This document shows positions 9,235 through 19,451 of a DNA stretch of 64,000 nucleotides, piece by piece. The translations under genes and the position numbers were made by a program. The notes under the pieces are model-generated. The model ran no database searches. It saw only the letters and a list, made by a program, of their open reading frames with translations, and had not been told where the DNA came from. Location of the stretch: assembly GCA_003164045.1 (NCBI GenBank), contig PLRU01000093.1:58166-122165 (forward strand), read 5' to 3'. Source of the DNA: Candidatus Lustribacter telmatis (lineage in GTDB: Bacteria > Vulcanimicrobiota > Vulcanimicrobiia > Vulcanimicrobiales > Vulcanimicrobiaceae). The stretch's first letter is position 1, and each line of letters starts with the position of its first letter.

Positions 9235-9620
9235 AACCATCCGTTCTGTTCGTCTGCCGCCACAATACCGGCCGCTCCCAAATGGCCGAAGCGTATCTGC
9301 GCTCCTTCACCGGTGACGCGGTCGACGTGGCATCCGCCGGTACGATCGCCGCCGACGTGCCCGACCCCGGCGTCGTCGCGATCATGGCCGAAGATGGGAT
9401 CGACATTTCAGCCGCACGTCCCAAATTGCTGCAGTCCCAGCGCATGGAAGGCGTCGACCGGATTATTACGATGGGCTGCGACGTCGAAGGGGTGCCGCGC
9501 ATCGACGACGATTGGGGCCTACCGGATCCCAAGGGCCAACCACCGGAAGTCGTCCGCGAAATTCGCAACACCGTCAAGGCAAAGGCGCGGGCGCTCAGTG
9601 ACGAGTTGCTCGCGCGTTAG
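9231..9620 (+). CDS. arsC: arsenate reductase (low-MW phosphatase family)
   Basis: VLFVCRHNTGRSQMAEAYL P-loop, ATGA overlap with acr3. Confidence 0.92.
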   Translation: MKPSVLFVCRHNTGRSQMAEAYLRSFTGDAVDVASAGTIAADVPDPGVVAIMAEDGIDISAARPKLLQSQRMEGVDRIITMGCDVEGVPRIDDDWGLPDPKGQPPEVVREIRNTVKAKARALSDELLAR

Positions 9621-11029
9621 GGCGCCTTAATTGCGTCCGGCCGGCCGAGGTCGAGCTGGTCGAGCGGAATCGTCGAGACGTTGGGATATTTAGCGGCGAT
9701 CGCAGCGCCGAAGATGCGCGCGTCGCCCGCGAGCACGATGAACAGATCGTCGAACGTTGCAGCGGCGAAGCGCTGCACCATCGCCGGATCGACCGCTTCG
9801 ATTTCGGGCAGATAGTCGCCGAGTTCGGAGAGCGGCACGTCGTAGAGCGCGAGCTCGCCGAGCACGCCCGCGATGCCGTCGATCGTTTCGACGGAGCGTG
9901 AGAACCCGCCGCTGATCGTGGCTTTGCGCGTCACGAGCTCCGCCGCTTCGGGCGGCGCCGTCGCGAGCCCGTGCAGCGTTTCGAGCACCACGCCGACCGC
10001 CTCTTCCACCTTGGTGTGGTCGACGAGCGTTGAAGCTAAGAACATGCCGGGTTCGCGGCGCGCGATGAGCTGCGCGCCGGCGCCGTACGAGAGCCCGCGC
10101 TTGACGCGCACTTCCTGATTGAGGCGGCCGCTGTAGCCCGACAGCACGGCCGTGGCGACGACGCCCGCGGCATACGTGGGGGCGCGCCGCGCAATGCCGA
10201 CGCGGCCGACGAGAATTGCCGTGCGTCCGGCATCGGGTTTGTCGACGATGACGACGCGCGCTCGCGGCGGCGGCGCCGTGAACGGCGCCGGAACCGGAAG
10301 CGGCGCTGCGGGGGCGCGCCAATCGCCGAACTGCCGCTCGGCCAGCGCAAACGCTTCGTCGGGAACGCAGTCACCGCCGACGATCAGCGTGGCGTTGTCG
10401 GGCCGGAAGTACCGCGCGTGAAAGGCGACGACGCGATCGCGATCGAGCGAGGCCAGCGTATCCGCCGTACCGGAAACCGGATGCCCGTACGGCGACGATG
10501 CGAACGCCACGCGTTGCGCCACGAAGCGCGCGAGCGCACTCGGGCTGCTATAGCTCAGCGCCAGATCGCCGATGGCTTTCGCGCGCACGCGTTCGACTTC
10601 GGCTTGCGGGAACGACGGCTGCCGCACGATCTCATCGAAGAGCGCGAACGCTTTCTCGAACACGTGCGTCAGCGCGGTCAGCGACACGACCGACGCATCG
10701 TAGCCCGAGGCGGCGTCGAGCCGCGCACCCCATCCGTCGATCGCTTGCGCGATCTCGACGGCGGATTTCGTAGCGGTGCCTTGCGTGAGCAGCGAGGTCG
10801 TGAGCGTGGCGAGGCCCGCTTCGGCTTCGGTCTCGGCGGATGCGCCGCCGCGCACGAGCAGTTGCGCCGCGATCAACGGCACGGCATAGGCTTTGGGAGC
10901 ACTGCGCACCGGAAATACGATAACACGCAGGCCGTTGGCGAGCGTGCGTTCCAGCGGCAGCGGCAGTTCTGCGCGGTGCGGGGCGCCGGGCGACGGCGGC
11001 TTCTCGAGGGTCGTCAGCGGTTGTGTCAC
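9617..11029 (-). CDS. M16-family peptidase-like protein (non-catalytic partner)
   Basis: M16 architecture (VVAFHARYFRPDNATLIVGGD) without HxxEH. Confidence 0.88.
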   Translation of the reverse strand: MTQPLTTLEKPPSPGAPHRAELPLPLERTLANGLRVIVFPVRSAPKAYAVPLIAAQLLVRGGASAETEAEAGLATLTTSLLTQGTATKSAVEIAQAIDGWGARLDAASGYDASVVSLTALTHVFEKAFALFDEIVRQPSFPQAEVERVRAKAIGDLALSYSSPSALARFVAQRVAFASSPYGHPVSGTADTLASLDRDRVVAFHARYFRPDNATLIVGGDCVPDEAFALAERQFGDWRAPAAPLPVPAPFTAPPPRARVVIVDKPDAGRTAILVGRVGIARRAPTYAAGVVATAVLSGYSGRLNQEVRVKRGLSYGAGAQLIARREPGMFLASTLVDHTKVEEAVGVVLETLHGLATAPPEAAELVTRKATISGGFSRSVETIDGIAGVLGELALYDVPLSELGDYLPEIEAVDPAMVQRFAAATFDDLFIVLAGDARIFGAAIAAKYPNVSTIPLDQLDLGRPDAIKAP

Positions 11030-12312
11030 AGCGGTAAGTATTCGATCGTGGTGCGGTTCTCGACCGTGAGGTATTGGCGTGCCACGCGCTGCACGTCGGC
11101 GCCGGTCACGGCGCGATAGCGATCGAGGTCGCTATTGAGAGCACCCGGGTCGTCGCGTTCGATCGCGCTGCGCACGAGCGCGACCGCGATGTTGTTGTAG
11201 GTCTGGCGGCTCCGCACGAACGAACTCGCGATCTGCGTGCGCACGCGCTCCATCTCATCCGCGGCGGGCAACTCGTCGCGCAGCTTCGCGATCTCCGCAT
11301 CGAGCGCTGCGCGCACCTTTTCGATCGGGATGCCCGTACTGGCGATCGCGCGAAACGAGAAGAGGCCCGGCTGTTCGCGCAGATCGGCGCTGGCATGGGC
11401 GGCCGTTGCGACGCGCTGGTGATAGACGAGCGACTGATAGAGCCGCGAACTCTTGCCCATGCCGAGCAGCGTTTCGACGATGTCGAGCGCCGCGGCATCG
11501 GGATGCCGCCAAGCGGGGATGTGATAGGCGTATTCCACTGCCGGCAACGGCACGTTCGCCGCACGGTAGGTGTACGTGCGCTCCGCCAGTTGCGGCGGTT
11601 CGAGCACCTCGACGCGCGGAATCGGGGCCGCCGGTTGCGGTACGCGCCCGAAATATTTATCGATCCACGCGTTCGCCTGCACCGGGTCGAAGTCGCCGAC
11701 GACCACCAGCACCGCATTGTCGGGCCGGTAGAACGTGCGATGGAAGGCGACGACGTCGTCGAGCGTCGCTGCGCGCAAGTTCTCCGGATCCCCGATTACG
11801 CCGCGCTTATACGGATGCTTTACGAACGACTCGCGGTTGACGAGTTCGTCGAGCATGCCATATGGTTCGGCGAGAATGCGTTGATCGTATTCGCCGATCA
11901 CCACGTCGCGCTCGGTATGAAAGTGCTCTTCGATCACCGCCAGAGAACCCAGCCGATCGGCTTCGGCCCACAACAGCGTCTCGAGATAATTCGACGGCAC
12001 GACTTCGTAGTAGTTCGTGATGTCGTCGGCCGTGAACGCGTTGTTGAGACCGCCGATGTCTTCGGTAAGGCGATCGATCGTCTCGGGGCGCGTGTTCTTC
12101 GTGCCCTTGAACATCAAGTGCTCGAAGAGGTGCGCGAAACCGGAACGGCCCGGCGGATCGTCTTTGCCGCCGACGCGATAGCCGACATTGATGGCAACGG
12201 ACGGGACTCGATGATCCTCGACCAGCAATACGCGGAGACCGTTGGGCAGGGTGCGATCCGTGAAGTCGATGGGCGCGACCGCGATCCCGGCGCCCGTTAC
12301 TGTACTGGTCAA
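11026..12312 (-). CDS. M16-family zinc peptidase
   Basis: HLFEHLMFKGT (HxxEH) zinc motif; ATGA-type overlap with the downstream M16 partner. Confidence 0.93.
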   Translation of the reverse strand: MTSTVTGAGIAVAPIDFTDRTLPNGLRVLLVEDHRVPSVAINVGYRVGGKDDPPGRSGFAHLFEHLMFKGTKNTRPETIDRLTEDIGGLNNAFTADDITNYYEVVPSNYLETLLWAEADRLGSLAVIEEHFHTERDVVIGEYDQRILAEPYGMLDELVNRESFVKHPYKRGVIGDPENLRAATLDDVVAFHRTFYRPDNAVLVVVGDFDPVQANAWIDKYFGRVPQPAAPIPRVEVLEPPQLAERTYTYRAANVPLPAVEYAYHIPAWRHPDAAALDIVETLLGMGKSSRLYQSLVYHQRVATAAHASADLREQPGLFSFRAIASTGIPIEKVRAALDAEIAKLRDELPAADEMERVRTQIASSFVRSRQTYNNIAVALVRSAIERDDPGALNSDLDRYRAVTGADVQRVARQYLTVENRTTIEYLPL

Positions 12313-12371
12313 GATTGGCCGAATGCGCGCTGGGCGCTATGTTTCCCCCTTCGGTGGGCAGAAGAGTCGTA

Positions 12372-15300
12372 ATGCGTCGATATGCCGTGATTGGGGGGGC
12401 CGCGCTTGTCGCGCTGGCCGTCCTTGCGGCGGCACTGGTGTTCCACGACGCGCTGGCGACGGTAATCGTGCGCAGCGTCGCATCCGCCGCCGGCTATAAC
12501 GTGCGGTTCGACCACCTCCAAGTCGGGTTCACCTCGGCGACCGCTATGGGGACCAACGTGACCAACCGCGCGGGCGAGCCGGTGTTCGAGGCGGGCCGCA
12601 TCGACGTGCGCTACTCGATTCGCAACGTGCTGCCCGGGAGCAGCCGCCGCCGCTTCGGGATTTCGGCGCTCGACATCCAGCGGCCCAAGATGACGCTCAT
12701 CCACCACGCCGACGGGACCTACAACGTCGCACTGCCCGCGAATTCAACCTCGGCGAAGCCCGACACGTCGCCGATCGACCTGCGCGTGCGCATCCGCGAC
12801 GGGTCGGTCGTGTTGCTGGACCGCTTCGTGGTGCCCGGCCAGGAACGGCGTCAGCGCATCGTCGGCCTCGCCACGGATGCGGTGATCGCGCCGCACGCGC
12901 ACTCGTTCTATAACGTGAAGTTCGACCTCGACGACGGCCGCGCGCTGCACCGCGTCATCGGGAAGGCAACATTTTCCACCGACCACGGCTTCGAATCGCA
13001 GCACTGGACCGCCGCCGACATTCCGGTCGGCCCGCTGCTCGATTTCGCGCTGCCGTCGCATTTGGTGAACATCGTCGACGGCAACGTGCGCAACGTCGAT
13101 GGCCGCATCTACACGTTCGTCGATCCCGACGGCACGACGCACACGCACACCGCGCTGCGCGCCGATCTCGATACCGGTAAAATCTACATCGCCGGCGTGA
13201 TCAAGCCGCTGCGCGACGCGCACGGACACATGATCGCCTACGACAACGGGCTCACGACGACGGGCATCGACGCAACGCTGGCCGGCGTACCGCTGCATTT
13301 GGAAGGCGGCGTCTACGATCTCGCCGCGCCGAAGCTGCGCTTCGCCTTGGTGGGCCGGGGAGAAATCGAGCAACTGCAGCAAGCCATCGCGGCATCGCAG
13401 CGCCAACCGCTGACGGGCGATTTGTCGTTTACCCTGCGCGGCTCGGGCGACCTCAACGCGCCGGTCGTCAACGGAACGTTTTCGGCGCCGGAAATGGTGT
13501 ATCGCGGTCTGCCCGTGAGCCACCCAAGCGGAACGTTCTCGATTCACGGCAGCGATCTCGACTTGCTCGGCGCCTCGTTCGCCTACGGGCCGGTGAACGT
13601 TGAAGCGCACGGCACGCTCGCGCTCGAAAAGGAGGTCGGCGTGAACCTCGTCGTCACGCTGCACGCCGGCGGTGACCGGCTGCCGTACGTCTCGCAGTTG
13701 CTGCGCGGCCTGCCGTTGACCAGCGTCGTACACGTGCAAGGCATCGGCACGCGCCTCGCGAGCGCGGGAATCGTGTACGGCGACGCGCGCGACGGCCGGC
13801 TCGATGCGCTCTTCAACGTGAACGGCGACGGCGTCGGCGTGATCGGACCGTTCTCGATCGAACGCAACGACGGCGCGTCGCTGTACGCGCGCATCGCGCT
13901 CGATCGCCCGAAGGCCGGCGTGCTCGGCATCATCGACGCGCACCGCATGTCGCTGCGCCCCGGCGCGATCCCAGTGCTGCCGGGTTTCCGCCTGGCGGAA
14001 TTTCCCAGCGTAGCGGGAACGCTCGACGCGCAGATCGTCGGCGCGGTCGATGCGAGCCGCCTCGATGCGCTCAGCGGACACGTGCGTTTAGGCGGCGTGC
14101 GCTACGGCGCGCTGACGGCAAACGCGACCGCCGATCTCGGCACGGCCGGCGACGGTACTCAGCGCGGCGGCGTACACGTGACCTCATCGCTCGGCACGCT
14201 CGACGGCAACGCGGCATATGCCGGCGGACTCGTCGGGTTCGACGGGCGCCTGCGCTCATCGTTCGCGCAGCTGCAGCCGCTGACCGGAAATCTCGGCGCG
14301 CGCGGCCGCATCGACGGCACGCTGCTCGCGCTCTCCGACGGCACGACGTCGGCCGCGCAAACGTCCGACCTGCACTTCGACGGCGCCAGCATCGCCGGCG
14401 TGCCGTTGCGCTCCGCGACGGCAACGGCCACGCTGCAAGGACAGAAGCTCGACGTGCGCGCGCTGCAGCTCGGCATTGCCGGTGGCACCGTCACCGTTCT
14501 CGGCTCGCTCGGCAGCGGCGGCGAACTGACCGCAACCACGAGCGCGCTCGATCTGCATGCCCTGACCGGGCCGCACATTCCGCTCACGGCCGGTACGGTG
14601 CGGGCCAACGCGCGCGTGCACGGCACGCTCGATGCGCCGGACGCAAACGTCGCGCTGATCGTCGCCGGCGCGCGCTGGCACGGCATCGGTCTTTCGGGCA
14701 ACGCCTTCGCCAACTACAACCGCGGAACGCTGCACCTGAGCGATGCGACCGTGCTTGCACTCGACTCGTACGCGTCCGCCGGCGGAACGGTCGCGCACAT
14801 CGACGGCAAAGGGACGCCCACGCTCGACGTGACCGCGAACCTGCACGGCGCGCAGGTCGCGCCGATTGCTAGCGCCCTGCACTTGCCGCTGCGGTATCCC
14901 GACGGCGAAATCGACGCGGATCTGCACGCCACCGGCAACGCGAACGCGCCGCAAGTCGCGGGCTCCGTGCGCATTCCGCAAGGTTCGCTCAACGGCTTGA
15001 ATTTCAGCAACGCGAAGGTGGCGATCTCCGGCGGCCCCGCCAACGTCAGCGCCCGTAACGGCACGGTGATGGTCGGCTCGACGGCGATCGCCTTCTCCGG
15101 CGACGCCGGTCCGGCAACGCAGCGCATCGACCTGCGCGCGCCGCACGTGAACCTCGCCGACTTCAACGATTACTTCGATGCCGCCGATACGCTCGCCGGC
15201 AGCGGCCACGCGATCGCCAACGCCGGCCGCTCGAGCGCCGGCTTAACGACGAGCGGCGACGTGCTGATCACCGATGCGCGCTACCGGCGCTTCAACGTCG

Positions 15301-17447
15301 GCAACCTCTCCGCGACGTGGCAGAGCGCCGGGCATACCGTGCACGCAAACGGCAGCGTGCAAAGCGATCACGGTTCGATTGCGCTCACCGGCGACGTCAC
15401 GCTGCCCGCGAGCGATCCGTTGCGCGATACGAACCACCGCAGCACGCTTGCCGCAAACGCGACGCTCGCCAATCTCGATCTCGCGCAGTGGCTGCCGACG
15501 GCCGGCGTGACGTTCCCAATCTTGGGCATCGTAAACGGTACGGCCCACGCGTCGGGAACGCTCGCCGCGCCGTCGTTCGCCGCGGACGCAGCGGTGAGCA
15601 ACGGGGTCGTCCGCGGCTATCCGCTCTCCGCGTTCACGTTCGCGGCAACGGGCGATGCCCATAGCGCCCACCTCACCGCACTGCATCTCGCCGGCCCCGG
15701 ACTCACCGCGGATGCATCGGGAACGCTCGGTTACGGCCCAAGCGATCCGGTCGCGATCGCGCTGCACGCGCAGAGCGATGACGTCGCGCTGTTGGCCAAG
15801 AGCTTGGGCGCAAAGCTCGACATCAGCGGTACGTTGGACACCACGGTGAACGCGACCGGCTCGCGCAACGCGCCGCACCTCGCGCAAACGATCGACGCGA
15901 CGAATTTCCGCTCCGGCAAATACACGATGCCGAAAATGCGCGCCCAGCTCGCAGCCGATCTGCAGACGCTGCAATTACAGTCGTTTGAAGCCGATCTCGT
16001 GCGCGGACGATTGCTCGCGACCGCAACGCTCCCGATCCGTCTCACCGCACCCATCGGCCTGCGCAACGATCCGTTGACGGCCACGCTGCGCGCCGAAGGC
16101 ATCGATCTCGCGCAGTTCGACGCGCTGCTGCCGAACGGCACGAAAATCGGCGGCACGATCGACGGACAAATCGCCGCCGGCGGAACCGAAAGCACTCCGG
16201 CGATCACCGGAACGATGACGCTCGCCGGCGGCAGCTATGCATCGAATCTCTTGCGCTCGGGGCTCACCAACGGCCGCGCGCGGCTCGACTTCACGCAAGC
16301 GCAGGCGCGTCTGACCGGCGTACACACCGACATCGGCGGCGGCACAATCGACGGCACGGCGAGCGCAACGTTCGGCGATCTGCGCGCCCTGCAGCGCACG
16401 CTCGCCTTCAACAGTCAGTTCACGGCGCAGCACGCCGCAATCAACGTCGCCAACCTCTTCCGGGGCACCGTCGACGGCGCGCTCACCGCGAACAAATCGC
16501 AAGGCGATATCCCAACGCTCGGCGGCACGCTCGCGTTTACCAAAACGCGCCTGCCGCTGGCCGCATTGATCCCCAAGACACCGGCCCAAGAAGGCCCGCG
16601 TACACCGGCAACCGTGGCGTTCGATCTCAACGTGCAAGTAGGCAACGACGTGCGCGTGACCGGCCCCGGCGTCGATATCGGCGCCCGCGGAGCCGTGGCC
16701 ATCGGCGGCAACCTCGCTCATCCCGAGCTGAGCGGGAAGATCACGTCGACCGACGGTACGCTGAGCTTCTACCGCACGTTCGTGCTGCGCCAAGGCACGG
16801 TCGCTTTTCAGCCCGCCGACGGTTTGGTTCCGAACGTCGATGCCACCGCAACCACGCACGTCACGAATCCCGACACCGACGTGCTCTTGCACGTCACCGG
16901 ACCCGCGACGAGTCTCAATCTCGATCTCGCCTCGAATCCGAGTTACGACAAAGAGCAAATACTCGGACTGCTGGTCGGCGCGCAAGCTTTCGGCGCCGTG
17001 CCCGGCATCGAGACGGCGAACAGCGGCAGCGTCTCCGCCGGCAGCATCGCCGGCGGCTTCCTCGGGCAAGAGTTCACGCAGAGCTTATTGCAGCCGATCG
17101 GCAGCGGCCTCGGGCAAGCCCTCGGCTTCGAGGATCTCGCGCTGGGCTATGATTTCGGCACCGGCCTCTCCGCCGGCGCGCGCAAACAAATCAGCAAGAA
17201 ACTGTATGCTACGTTCAACCAAACTTTTGGCGGTGACCAGCGCCAAACGATCGGCCTGAACTACGATTTGCCGCGCAACGCATCGATTGCATTGACGGCC
17301 TTTAACGCCGGCAATCAGGCGCCGTCGCTGGTTCTCACGCAGCAGCTCTTTGCGCCGACCGAGCCGACCAACTACACCCTGCAGGCGCTGCAGCCGCCGC
17401 CCGGGATCGCCGACGTCGTACTGACCTACCAGCGGAAATTCCGCTAA
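12372..17447 (+). CDS. tamB: TamB/DUF490-like translocation and assembly module protein
   Basis: ~1690 aa, N-terminal TM anchor, long repetitive beta-rich body, C-terminal DNLDLAS.PSYDKEQILGLLVG..ALGFEDLALGYDFGTGLSAGARKQISKKLYATFNQTFGG. Confidence 0.85.
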   Translation: MRRYAVIGGAALVALAVLAAALVFHDALATVIVRSVASAAGYNVRFDHLQVGFTSATAMGTNVTNRAGEPVFEAGRIDVRYSIRNVLPGSSRRRFGISALDIQRPKMTLIHHADGTYNVALPANSTSAKPDTSPIDLRVRIRDGSVVLLDRFVVPGQERRQRIVGLATDAVIAPHAHSFYNVKFDLDDGRALHRVIGKATFSTDHGFESQHWTAADIPVGPLLDFALPSHLVNIVDGNVRNVDGRIYTFVDPDGTTHTHTALRADLDTGKIYIAGVIKPLRDAHGHMIAYDNGLTTTGIDATLAGVPLHLEGGVYDLAAPKLRFALVGRGEIEQLQQAIAASQRQPLTGDLSFTLRGSGDLNAPVVNGTFSAPEMVYRGLPVSHPSGTFSIHGSDLDLLGASFAYGPVNVEAHGTLALEKEVGVNLVVTLHAGGDRLPYVSQLLRGLPLTSVVHVQGIGTRLASAGIVYGDARDGRLDALFNVNGDGVGVIGPFSIERNDGASLYARIALDRPKAGVLGIIDAHRMSLRPGAIPVLPGFRLAEFPSVAGTLDAQIVGAVDASRLDALSGHVRLGGVRYGALTANATADLGTAGDGTQRGGVHVTSSLGTLDGNAAYAGGLVGFDGRLRSSFAQLQPLTGNLGARGRIDGTLLALSDGTTSAAQTSDLHFDGASIAGVPLRSATATATLQGQKLDVRALQLGIAGGTVTVLGSLGSGGELTATTSALDLHALTGPHIPLTAGTVRANARVHGTLDAPDANVALIVAGARWHGIGLSGNAFANYNRGTLHLSDATVLALDSYASAGGTVAHIDGKGTPTLDVTANLHGAQVAPIASALHLPLRYPDGEIDADLHATGNANAPQVAGSVRIPQGSLNGLNFSNAKVAISGGPANVSARNGTVMVGSTAIAFSGDAGPATQRIDLRAPHVNLADFNDYFDAADTLAGSGHAIANAGRSSAGLTTSGDVLITDARYRRFNVGNLSATWQSAGHTVHANGSVQSDHGSIALTGDVTLPASDPLRDTNHRSTLAANATLANLDLAQWLPTAGVTFPILGIVNGTAHASGTLAAPSFAADAAVSNGVVRGYPLSAFTFAATGDAHSAHLTALHLAGPGLTADASGTLGYGPSDPVAIALHAQSDDVALLAKSLGAKLDISGTLDTTVNATGSRNAPHLAQTIDATNFRSGKYTMPKMRAQLAADLQTLQLQSFEADLVRGRLLATATLPIRLTAPIGLRNDPLTATLRAEGIDLAQFDALLPNGTKIGGTIDGQIAAGGTESTPAITGTMTLAGGSYASNLLRSGLTNGRARLDFTQAQARLTGVHTDIGGGTIDGTASATFGDLRALQRTLAFNSQFTAQHAAINVANLFRGTVDGALTANKSQGDIPTLGGTLAFTKTRLPLAALIPKTPAQEGPRTPATVAFDLNVQVGNDVRVTGPGVDIGARGAVAIGGNLAHPELSGKITSTDGTLSFYRTFVLRQGTVAFQPADGLVPNVDATATTHVTNPDTDVLLHVTGPATSLNLDLASNPSYDKEQILGLLVGAQAFGAVPGIETANSGSVSAGSIAGGFLGQEFTQSLLQPIGSGLGQALGFEDLALGYDFGTGLSAGARKQISKKLYATFNQTFGGDQRQTIGLNYDLPRNASIALTAFNAGNQAPSLVLTQQLFAPTEPTNYTLQALQPPPGIADVVLTYQRKFR

Positions 17448-17499
17448 AGCGTACGCTGGGATCGCGATGAAGGTGCCTCACTTGGAGTAGGCTATCATC

Positions 17500-18222
17500 A
17501 TGGATCTCCATCCATCGGCAAGTGCATACCACGGCGGGAATACGATTCTCGATCGGCTCGATCGATCCGAACGAGAAGCATTATTGCCGCACTTGCACGT
17601 GTTCGACGAAGAAGAATCGAACGTCATCCGAACGCGCGGTCAGCCGATTGAGGCCGTGTATTTCCCGATCGATGCCGTCTATTCGGTCGTGGTGGAACTC
17701 TCGCAAGGCCATACCTACGAGGTCGATGTGATCGGGCGCGGCGGCGTGGTTGGCGCGGAACTCGCGATTGGCGCCCATCGCGCATTGCGCACGGTGTTGT
17801 GTCAAGCCGGCGGACGCGTCGCGCAATTACCGAGCGAATATTTCAAAGAGACGCTTACGCGGGATAAGTCATTCTTCCTGAGCGTGAGTGAATCGCTGCG
17901 CCGCCAGTGGTTCGATAGCCAGCAAACCGTTGCGTGCAATTTCGTCCACACGCTCGAGCAGCGCGCAGCGCGATGGATTCTCATGACGCAGGATCAAAGC
18001 GGCCGCGACTGCTTTCCGATGCGCCGGGAGTATCTCTCCATCATGCTCGGTCTCACTCCGGCGAAGGTGGGCGAACCGCTCGCCGTGCTCGAGCAGCTCG
18101 ACTGCATCCGCTACGAAGACGAACACGTCACGGTCACGTCGCGCGAGGCGCTGCACGAGTACGTTTGCGAGTGCTACGACCTCCAGATGATCGTGCCGCT
18201 GAACCGCGATGGGAAGCCTTGA
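17500..18222 (+). CDS. Crp/Fnr-family transcriptional regulator
   Basis: cNMP-binding-like N-terminus plus C-terminal HTH (RREYLSIMLGLTPAKVGEPLAVLEQ). Confidence 0.85.
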   Translation: MDLHPSASAYHGGNTILDRLDRSEREALLPHLHVFDEEESNVIRTRGQPIEAVYFPIDAVYSVVVELSQGHTYEVDVIGRGGVVGAELAIGAHRALRTVLCQAGGRVAQLPSEYFKETLTRDKSFFLSVSESLRRQWFDSQQTVACNFVHTLEQRAARWILMTQDQSGRDCFPMRREYLSIMLGLTPAKVGEPLAVLEQLDCIRYEDEHVTVTSREALHEYVCECYDLQMIVPLNRDGKP

Positions 18223-18247
18223 CAATCGAACATATGTTCGATATTAT
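18219..18247 (+). promoter_or_regulatory. sigma70-type promoter TTGACA-17-TATTAT with LexA box in the spacer
   Basis: TTGACA 18219-18224, TATTAT 18242-18247; perfect 16-bp palindrome TCGAACATATGTTCGA at 18226-18241, matching CGAACRNRYGTTYG. Confidence 0.85.
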
Positions 18248-18256
18248 CGGGCTCCG

Positions 18257-19021
18257 ATGCCAGTCGACCCGGCGTTCGCCGCCCTCCGTGAGGCCCTAGA
18301 CCAGCGTCACCGCGACGCCTCGGCGGCCGCGTTTGCCCTCGGCGAAGACGAGGTGCTGCGCACGGGCCTCTCCGAGCTCGACCGTATCCTCGGCGGCGGT
18401 TTCCCGCGCGGAACGATCGCCGCGCTTGAGGGCGCACCCAGTTCCGGCCGCAGCGCGCTCGCGGCGCGGCTCTTGGCGGTGGCAACCGGCCGCGGCCTCG
18501 GCGCGCTGATCGGCACCGACCTCTTCCCGCCGGCCCTGGCCGCGGCCGGCGTGCGGCTCGAACGGCTGATGTGCGTGCCGGTCAGCGATCCGGTCGGCGC
18601 AGCGCGCGCGGCCGACATCGTGCTGCGCTCGGGTGCGTTCAGCGTGGTGGTGATCCCCGCGCTGCCGAGCGGCCGCGGTACGGGTTCGGCGACGTGGACA
18701 CGGCTGGCGAGTCTCGCGCACCGCGCTAACGTTTTGCTCGTTGCGGTGGGTGTGGAAGCATCGAGCGAACTGCGCTACTTCGCCTCGGTGCGGCTCGAGA
18801 CGGCGATCGAACGCGTGCGCTGGAACGGCGCAAGCGGACATCTCTGCGAACTCGCCGGCTACGACATCCGCGCGACGGTGCGCAAACACAAACGCGCCGC
18901 ACCAGGTGCGAGTACGATCATCACGTGCCTGCCGTTCGAAGATCGCCCCACCTTAGTCGCCGTCCGTTCGCGCGAACTTGCCGTGCAGGCACCGCCGTTG
19001 CGTGTTGTGTCGACGGCGTAA
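18257..19021 (+). CDS. RecA-like / ImuA-like SOS protein
   Basis: GLSELDRILGGGFPRGTIAALEGAPSSGRSALAARLL (RecA-type P-loop, GRS variant); SOS-type promoter directly upstream. Confidence 0.7.
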   Translation: MPVDPAFAALREALDQRHRDASAAAFALGEDEVLRTGLSELDRILGGGFPRGTIAALEGAPSSGRSALAARLLAVATGRGLGALIGTDLFPPALAAAGVRLERLMCVPVSDPVGAARAADIVLRSGAFSVVVIPALPSGRGTGSATWTRLASLAHRANVLLVAVGVEASSELRYFASVRLETAIERVRWNGASGHLCELAGYDIRATVRKHKRAAPGASTIITCLPFEDRPTLVAVRSRELAVQAPPLRVVSTA

Positions 19022-19035
19022 ACCCATGGTCGCGA

Positions 19036-19074
19036 TTTGCTGTGCGATAGCGACCACACCGTTGCGTAAAGCAC
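19036..19074 (+). repeat. partial copy (right portion) of the 55-bp palindromic repeat family, copy A
   Basis: TTTGCTGTGCGATAGCGACCACACCGTTGCGTAAAGCAC matches copies at 41743, 43495 and 45319. Confidence 0.75.
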
Positions 19075-19451
19075 CCCCGGCCGCGCCCGATAATGGAACG
19101 TTATTGAGCATTACGAAATCGACCCGCCTGAGGCACACGGGCGACCATTTAAGATGCACTTAATTTTAAGAAACTGCACTTTTAGGTTGATAGACGGCGC
19201 TTCGCAAATTAAATTTGAGAAACAGCCCTGGGGCGATTTGGCAGATTCTCGATACTCTCGGCTATGGTCAGCATCGACCGGCTTAAAGGCGCCGCAATTG
19301 GCATTGGCTCGAACCGTCTGCTGCCGCGATACCTGACCGCGACCGCAGTTTCCTGATCCAAACGGAAGCGACGAACGTATTGCCGGAGATGTCTTCATCA
19401 TTGTAGCGTGGACGAGCTATCGGCACACCGCTCAGAACGCGGCGACGATCT

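Noticed and set aside
12744-17069. Several 200-445 aa minus ORFs opposite the TamB-like gene
   Set aside because: Low-complexity Arg/Ala/Gly-rich translations; explained by codon bias of the plus-strand gene.
19022-19450. Small ORFs on both strands in the gap after the ImuA-like gene
   Set aside because: No SD, no coding pattern, overlapping frames; treated as degenerate intergenic DNA with repeat copy A.
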